A stretch of DNA of 64,000 nt from Rhodospirillales bacterium (GTDB lineage: Bacteria > Pseudomonadota > Alphaproteobacteria > Rhodospirillales > Defluviicoccaceae). The notes beneath the pieces were generated by a model. It saw only the letters and a program-made list of their open reading frames with translations. It did no database searches and was not told the origin of the DNA. This document shows, piece by piece, positions 58,631 through 64,000 of this stretch (position 1 is the first letter of the stretch; each line of letters begins with the position of its first letter). Location of the stretch: positions 372,001 through 436,000 of the forward strand of contig JADJRE010000002.1 of NCBI GenBank assembly GCA_016712375.1, read 5' to 3'. A program made the translations under genes and the position numbers.

Positions 58631-59581
58631 ATGCGCACCTTCCTCGACTTTGAAAAACCGATCGCCGAGCTGGAAGGCAAGATCGCCGAGCTACGGCATC
58701 TCAGCAGCACCAGCGAACTCAACATCGCCGACGAAATCGGACGTCTTCAAGGCAAGCTCGACGCGCAGCTGAAGCAGATTTACGGCAAGCTGACGCCCTG
58801 GCAGAAGGCGCAAGTTGCCCGCCATATCGACCGGCCGCACACCCTCGATTACATCGGCCGACTGGTCGAAGATTTCACGCCGCTGGCGGGCGACCGGGCC
58901 TTCGCCGACGATCCGGCGATGGTGGGCGGGATCGGTCGGCTGGACGGCCGCGCCTGCGTGCTGCTGGGCCAGGAGAAGGGGACGGACACCGAAGCGCGGC
59001 TGAAGCATAATTTCGGCATGCCGCGCCCGGAAGGCTACCGCAAGGCACAGCGGCTGATGCGCCTCGCCGACCGCTTCCGCCTGCCGGTGGTCACTTTCGT
59101 GGACACGCCCGGCGCCTACCCTGGTGTTGATGCCGAAGCGCGCGGCCAGGCGGAGGCGATCGCCCGGTCGATCGAAACCTGCCTCGCGCTGGGCGTGCCG
59201 CTGGTCAGCGTCGTTATCGGCGAGGGTGGATCCGGCGGCGCGTTGGCGCTTGCCGCCGGCAACCGGGTGATGATGCTGGAGCATGCCATCTACTCGGTGA
59301 TCTCGCCGGAGGGCTGTGCGTCGATCCTGTGGCGAGACGGCGAGCAGGCGCAAACGGCGGCACAGGCGCTGCGCTTGACGGCCAAGGATCTGCTCGATCT
59401 TGGTGTCGTGGATCAGGTTATTGCGGAGCCGCTGGGTGGCGCGCACCGCAGTCCGCAGGCCACGATCGAGGCGGTCGGCAAGGCGATTACGGCGGCACTG
59501 GCGGAACTGGTTGGTCTCAGCGAGGATACATTGCGGATACAACGGCGAGAGAAGTTCCTGGCAATGGGCCGCCCGTCCTAG
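58631..59581 (+). CDS. accA: Acetyl-CoA carboxylase carboxyltransferase subunit alpha
   Basis: AccA, with AccD, transfers the carboxyl group from biotin to acetyl-CoA, making malonyl-CoA for fatty-acid synthesis. Family features are FLDFEKPIAELEGKIAELRH, PWQKAQVARHIDRPHTLDYI, NFGMPRPEGYRKAQRLMRLA, FVDTPGAYPGVDAEARGQAE and VVIGEGGSGGALALAAGNRV (oxyanion region). EHAIYSVISPEGCASILWRD completes the core. Length is 316 residues and it is intact. Confidence 0.96.
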   Translation: MRTFLDFEKPIAELEGKIAELRHLSSTSELNIADEIGRLQGKLDAQLKQIYGKLTPWQKAQVARHIDRPHTLDYIGRLVEDFTPLAGDRAFADDPAMVGGIGRLDGRACVLLGQEKGTDTEARLKHNFGMPRPEGYRKAQRLMRLADRFRLPVVTFVDTPGAYPGVDAEARGQAEAIARSIETCLALGVPLVSVVIGEGGSGGALALAAGNRVMMLEHAIYSVISPEGCASILWRDGEQAQTAAQALRLTAKDLLDLGVVDQVIAEPLGGAHRSPQATIEAVGKAITAALAELVGLSEDTLRIQRREKFLAMGRPS

Positions 59582-59622
59582 GGCGCCACCGCCCCCGGGT
59601 CGCGGCTTTCGGCGAACCCGCT

Positions 59623-59714
59623 CCGTAGGGTGCGTCGAGCGGAAGCGACACGCACCGTTTCCGGCACGATTGAAGCAAGTTGGTGGAAAGCGCTTTGCGC
59701 GTTCCACCCTACGG
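59623..59714. repeat. Composite palindromic repeat element
   Basis: A 92-bp element starts 42 bp after the accA stop. CCGTAGGGTG at 59623-59632 and CACCCTACGG at 59705-59714 form perfect outer arms. Inside are two hairpins: GGTGCGT-N14-ACGCACC (59629-59656) and GGTGGAA-N13-TTCCACC (59682-59708). The GTAGGGTG core with an inner hairpin resembles REP-like intergenic repeats of proteobacteria. It overlaps the last 6 bases of the convergent DUF983 gene. Confidence 0.65.
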
Positions 59715-60143
59715 ATTGGATTGTTCGGAGCCGGGAGCGCGGGTTTTCCAGATCGCGGCGATGAACAGGCCCTTGGCGCGTGGCAGGATCAGGAGCGATA
59801 GAGCGAGAGCCAGCGCCGGCCACAGCGTCATCGAGACCCATCCCGGCCATAGTTCCCACGCTTCGACGGCGATCGCCGGCGGCACGAGGATGTGGCCAAC
59901 GATCAGGATGGTGAGCCACGGCGGCGCGTCGTCGGCGCGGATGTGGCCCCATGCCTCGCCGCAGACGGCACAGTGCTCGACCTGCTTAAGGTAGGAGGCG
60001 AACAACGGGCTCTGCCCGCAGTTAGGACAGCGCCCTGCCAGCGCGCGGCCGGCGGCGGTCAGGAAGGAGGGGCGGGGGTGCGAGGGGCGGTGGGGCGCCG
60101 GCGGTGACATCCCGCCGGGCGCATCCACCCCACCTTCGCTCAC
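59709..60143 (-). CDS. DUF983 family membrane protein
   Basis: This protein has a zinc-ribbon-like four-cysteine region (GRCPNCGQSPLFASYLKQVE, HCAVCGEAWGHIRADDAP) followed by two transmembrane helices (WLTILIVGHILVPPAIAVEA; WPALALALSLLILPRAKGLF), the standard DUF983 layout. Function of the family is unknown. The GTG start at 60141-60143 overlaps the stop of the GH57 gene (GTGA), so it is coupled to it. The last codons run into the palindromic element after accA. Confidence 0.82.
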   Translation of the reverse strand: MSEGGVDAPGGMSPPAPHRPSHPRPSFLTAAGRALAGRCPNCGQSPLFASYLKQVEHCAVCGEAWGHIRADDAPPWLTILIVGHILVPPAIAVEAWELWPGWVSMTLWPALALALSLLILPRAKGLFIAAIWKTRAPGSEQSNP

Positions 60144-62265
60144 GCGAGAAAGATCCGCTCGAGCGCGCTACGCGCACGGTTGCCGCGGGCGTCCTCTGCT
60201 TCGATGAAGTAGCGGACGTCGCCAGCGCCAACAGGCAGCGCCGCGGTACAGTAATGGGCGGTGATGGCAGCCCCGTCTGCGACGGATAGGGTCCGTGGTC
60301 ATTCATCGCCGTCCGCTGCTCCGCACCGCCGTTGCGCAGCACCAGGGTCGCCCGGGCGATGCCGGACATGTCGGCGATGAAGGTATGGACGGTGCCCTCG
60401 CGCGGCGCGTCCTCCAGCCGTCCCTGCCCCCACTTCTTGCCGCCCGGGTTCTCCGGCGTCACCCATGGCGCGAAGATGGTGGGTGGCGTCGCATCTCGCC
60501 CGGTGGCGATCAGTCCCAGGACCGACTGCTGCAGACGCGACCAGGCAAGATTGGCCGCATTGGTTACCTGCTGGTCCCAGACATGCTGGCCGGTCCAGTA
60601 CCAGTAGCAGCTCGTTTCGGCGCACAGCATAAGACGCTGCGCCTCGGCGAGCAGCGGATTTCCCGGCTCGGCGTCTTCCAGCGTGTGCACGGCGTTCTGC
60701 AAGGCGGTCAGCACCGCCCACGAATTGAGATCGGGCGAGTACGGCTGATCATAGCGGCTGAACCACTTCATGAACTGCGGATCGCCGTTGTCGGCGCCCG
60801 CCCACGACCCCGGCTCTATGTGCACGCTGTTTGCCGGATCGGGCGGGAAGCGGTGCAGGTAGTCGCCGATCGCCGTCAGCTCGAAGCGCTGGTCCTGGTG
60901 CAGCCATTCCACCAGCCCGGCGGTGTTGTGGTGGTAGTAGCTGTCCGCACCGCCGCCATGATTGTCGCCGTCCGAGTGCAGCAGGAAGAACGGCGGATGC
61001 TTGGGATCGAATGAGCCGGTCGCGACGATCTGGTCGTAGACCTGGCCCAGCACGCTGCCGTACTGCAACGCGCCGAAGCCGCCGCGGGCGTCCTCGTTGC
61101 CGATGTACCGCTCCGCCGGCACGGCGACGATCTTGTGGCTGGCGCCATCGGGATCAACGTACTCGACGTATTCCGGCCGCAGCATCGACGGCGAGATTTT
61201 TGAGCCGGCCCAGATGTTGTTGAGCTGCAGCCAGTCGTCGGCCGGTGGATTAGCTTGCTCCGCCGGGTTGGGCGGCAGCATCCCCTCGTTCATGCCAGCA
61301 TAGGGATAATCGCGGCAGGCGCGGAAGCGGTGAATGGAATCATAGATCACCGCCTCGATACCCGCCTCCAGCAGCGCCGGGATCATCCGCACGTGAAACG
61401 CCGTCTCCGGTGGGAACAGGATCGGCGGCGCTTCGCAACCGAAAGCATCGCGGATGATCTGCCGGTGCCACTCGATCTGGCGGACGATGTTGCGCGACGG
61501 GATCAGCGCCATCAGCGGATGGAAAAAGCCGAAGGCGGTGAAGGTGACGCGCGGATATCCGAGCGCCGTCTTCTCCTGGGCGATGCCGCGCAGCGCGGCG
61601 TTCCAGCCGGAGAAGCGGCCACCGCAAAGGCCGTCCCGCGCACAGCGGTCGAGTTGTTCGATCAGTGAGCCGCTCCAGCTGGTCGACAGGCCGGCGTGCG
61701 GCAGGCCCCCGCCGATGTACTGACGAACGGCGGCGGGGATGAAGTCGGTGTAGTTCCCGCCTCGCGAGCCGAAAATGCCGTCCTTCTCGCCGTCCCAATA
61801 GGTCCAGTCGGTGGTGTTGTAGTACGGCTGGTGCATATGCTTGTGGATGCCGAAATAAAGCCGCACCGCCGCTGCATCCGGCCCGGCACTCGCGGGCGGC
61901 CGCGCCGGTCGCGGCGCTGCTTCGACGCGCAGACGGGCGAAGGCCTTGATCCAGTCGCCGCCGCCGGCCGTGGTGATGTCGGCCTTGCGGCAGCCTTCAA
62001 CCTGAACTTCCACTTCGCCGGGGCCGAACAGCCCGGCTGGCACATCGGCGAGCCAGTCGATGTTGCCGGCGTCGACAGCGGGCGCGGAGTGGATGGCCTC
62101 GCCCTTGATCAGCCGCTCTCCGCCCTGCGAACGGACGATGACCTGCGGAAAAGGCACCTCACCGTCGGTGGTAAACGCGATCTGGAACGCCGGCGTCCGG
62201 CCGGCCGCCTCGCAGACCAGACCCCGCGGCAAATCAATATCCACAATTTTGGTAAAGACGGTCAT
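60140..62265 (-). CDS. Glycoside hydrolase family 57 protein (frameshifted near its end)
   Basis: GH57 enzymes are amylases, glucanotransferases or branching enzymes acting on alpha-glucans. After an N-terminal domain of about 130 residues, the GH57 barrel begins LYFGIHKHMHQPYYNTTDWT and includes ILFPPETAFHVRMIPALLEA (a Glu motif typical of the family), HSDGDNHGGGADSYYHHNTA and SPDLNSWAVLTALQNAVHTL. The protein ends with an Ig-like segment. A missing G in GGGG near 60273 breaks the frame at PYPSQTG. The restored end AAITAHYCTAALPVGAGDVR, RSALERIFLA and a TGA at 60140-60142 fits both the fold and the coupling to DUF983. The start ATG at 62263-62265 gives about 708 residues. Substrate is unknown. 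Confidence 0.85.
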
Positions 62266-62414
62266 TTGCTTATCCCTGCCAGTCTTGTTCCCTACGGAAT
62301 GCCGGGATGGCCGGCGAATGCGGAACGGGGCCGGTGGCGAAACTCGGCGGGCCGGACAGTCGGCGGAGCAGGCTGGCAAATCAAGCCCGTCGTTGCGCGG
62401 CGGGCGCTAAACCG

Positions 62415-64000
62415 TCAAGTGCCGTTGTGGCCGAGCAACGCTATGAGCTGGCGGGTGAGATCGCTGCGCGAGTACGGCTTCAACAGCCACGGCATGTCAT
62501 CTTTGCTGCGGCGGTCGGCGAGAATGGCTTCGCGAGCGTAGCCGGTGGTGAACAGCACCTTGAGGCCGGGGACGAGTTCCAGCGCGCGGTCGGCGAGCTC
62601 GGCGCCGTTCATGCCTCCGGGCAACTCGATGTCGGTGAACAGCAGATCGACGTGGCGCTGTCCCAGCAGCGTCAGCGCCTCCTCGGCGCTTTCCGCCTGC
62701 AAGATCGTCAGGCCGAGCTTATCAATCATCTTTACCGCCACCTTGCGCAGCTTCGGCTCGTCTTCAACCAGCAGCACCACGCAACCCTTCAGATGCTCGA
62801 TTGATGGAACCGCGGGCCGTAACTCGTGGCGCCCGGCTGCCCCGCGCACTCTCGGCAGATAGAGCTTGACCGTCGTCCCCTGGCCGATGCGGCTGTCGAT
62901 CTCGACGTGGCCGCCCGACTGCTTGACGAAACCGTAGACCATGCTGAGGCCGAGCCCGCTGCCCTTGCCGACCGCCTTGGTGGTGAAGAACGGCTCGAAA
63001 ACGTGGCGCATCACCTCGGGAGACATTCCGCCGCCGCTGTCGTTGACGGCGAGCAGGACGTAGTCCCCCGCGGTCAGCTCCTCGTATTGCTGAGCATAGG
63101 TTTCGTCGATCGTCGCATTGCGCGTTTCCAGGATCAGTACGCCGCCGCTCTGCATCGCGTCGCGAGCATTGACCGCGAGGTTGACCAGCGCTCGTTCCAA
63201 TTCGCCGCGATCGGCGTAGGCCGTCCAGAGATCGGGCGCGAGTTCCTCGCGGATGAAAATGCCGGCGCCCAAGGTCCGTCGCAATAGATCGGACAGCCCG
63301 CGAATCACCGCGTTGAAGTCGACGGCGTCGGGTTTCAACGGCTGCCTGCGAGCGAAGGCGAGCAACCGGTGCGTCAGCTCGGCGCCGCGATTGGCCGACC
63401 AAAGCGCGTCCTCGAACAGTTCCCGCAGCTTCGACTCGCCGTTAATGCGCTCGCCCAGAAGCTGCAAGTTGCCGATGATGATGGCCAGCAGATTGTTGAA
63501 GTCGTGGGCAATGCCGCCGGTGAGTTGGCCCAAAGCCTGCATCTTCTGCGACTGCCGAAGCTGTTCTTCGATTTCCTTACGTTCGGTAATGTCTTCCTTC
63601 ACACCAACATAATGAGAGATTTTTCCATCCACGTCCTTGACCGGCGCGATCGAAGCCAATTCCCAGAACAGCTCCCCGTTCTTCTTGCGATTGTGGAATT
63701 CGCCGCGCCAGACGTTGCCGCGGGTAATTGACCGCCACAGCTGTGTATACTCTTCCGGCCGGGTATGACCCGATTTGAGGACGCGCGGGTTTTCACCGAT
63801 CGCTTCTTCGCGCGCATAGCCGGTCGCCTCGCAAAATTTCGGGTTCACGTACTCGATGGTGCCGACCGGATCGGTAATGACCACCGAAACCGGGCTCTGT
63901 TCGATCGCCTGCCACAGCTTGCGCAGGTCCGCCTCCGAGCGCTTCGACTCGGTCACTTCGCGAGCATAAACGGCGACTTCCTGCGCGTGACCTTCGGGTC
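62415..64000 (-). CDS. Hybrid sensor histidine kinase, 5' end outside the window
   Basis: The gene is open to the window edge, and the in-frame sequence before the first GTG (EGHAQEVAVYAREVTESKRS) is a typical PAS-linker, so its start lies beyond 64000. Visible domains in order are a PAS/PAC pair (LWQAIEQSPVSVVITDPVGT, YVGVKEDITERKEIEEQLRQ), the phosphoacceptor GGIAHDFNNLLAIIIGNLQL, a HATPase domain (NLAVNARDAM, FEPFFTTKAVGKGSGLGLSM) and a C-terminal receiver (LLVEDEPKLRKVAVKMIDKL, VDLLFTDIELPGGMNGAELA, with LLKPYS). The signal sensed and the partner regulator are unknown. Confidence 0.9.
   Translation of the reverse strand, partial: PEGHAQEVAVYAREVTESKRSEADLRKLWQAIEQSPVSVVITDPVGTIEYVNPKFCEATGYAREEAIGENPRVLKSGHTRPEEYTQLWRSITRGNVWRGEFHNRKKNGELFWELASIAPVKDVDGKISHYVGVKEDITERKEIEEQLRQSQKMQALGQLTGGIAHDFNNLLAIIIGNLQLLGERINGESKLRELFEDALWSANRGAELTHRLLAFARRQPLKPDAVDFNAVIRGLSDLLRRTLGAGIFIREELAPDLWTAYADRGELERALVNLAVNARDAMQSGGVLILETRNATIDETYAQQYEELTAGDYVLLAVNDSGGGMSPEVMRHVFEPFFTTKAVGKGSGLGLSMVYGFVKQSGGHVEIDSRIGQGTTVKLYLPRVRGAAGRHELRPAVPSIEHLKGCVVLLVEDEPKLRKVAVKMIDKLGLTILQAESAEEALTLLGQRHVDLLFTDIELPGGMNGAELADRALELVPGLKVLFTTGYAREAILADRRSKDDMPWLLKPYSRSDLTRQLIALLGHNGT

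Overview
The window looks like a chromosomal segment of a GC-rich alphaproteobacterium, most likely in or near the Rhodospirillales. This placement is an inference from gene content. It rests on the flagellar regulators FlbT, FlaF and FlbD, the FliF-FliG-FliH-FliN-MotA-FlbD-FlhA-FlhF-FlhG gene order, the rpsT-dnaA-dnaN-recF-gyrB block and the mutM/ubiE-ubiB-coaBC-dut cluster. No IS element, prophage, CRISPR array, tRNA or rRNA was recognised.

Layout. 0-4.2 kb: a metal efflux transporter, malate synthase and an exported protein. 4.3-26.7 kb: a large flagellar island. The left arm (minus strand) has flgL-flgK-flgN-flgJ-flgI, flaF, flagellin and flbT. The right arm (plus strand) has fliK-flgD-flgE and fliF-fliG-fliH-fliN-motA-like-flbD-flhA-flhF-flhG. 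26.7-40.4 kb: EamA transporter, BolA, TrmJ, citramalate synthase, HIT protein, a sulfur/cysteine group (dsrE-like, moeB-like, cysK, Rrf2 regulator), dut-coaBC-ubiB-ubiE, mutM, enoyl-CoA hydratase and rpsT. 41.1-47.5 kb: dnaA, dnaN, recF, gyrB. 47.6-48.8 kb: an Xre/MbcA-RES type toxin-antitoxin pair. 48.8-64 kb: mtnA, a hydrolase, a DUF2889 protein, a CNNM/CBS transporter, aroB-aroK, a tiny membrane protein, a large exported protein, xerD, a malyl-CoA lyase-like gene, accA, a palindromic repeat element, DUF983 and GH57 genes, and the 3' part of a hybrid histidine kinase gene that runs off the window.

Flagellar control can be partly read from the DNA. Two good sigma54 -24/-12 sequences lie before flgI and fliK. 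Each has a near-identical palindrome (CCCGGCA-N5-TGCCGG) about 85-100 bp farther upstream. This fits enhancer control by the sigma54 activator FlbD encoded in the same island. Other candidate signals are a short plus-strand RNA with a strong terminator at 31.1 kb, a possible Rrf2 operator at cysK and an inverted repeat before the toxin-antitoxin operon.

A caution applies to the whole window. About twenty-five frame breaks and one in-frame stop interrupt otherwise well conserved genes, including essential ones (dnaA, dnaN, coaBC). They are denser in the flagellar island, and many sit at short homopolymers. I treat them as probable sequence errors and give each such gene one full span with its breakpoints. 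Real decay of the flagellar genes cannot be excluded from this sequence alone.
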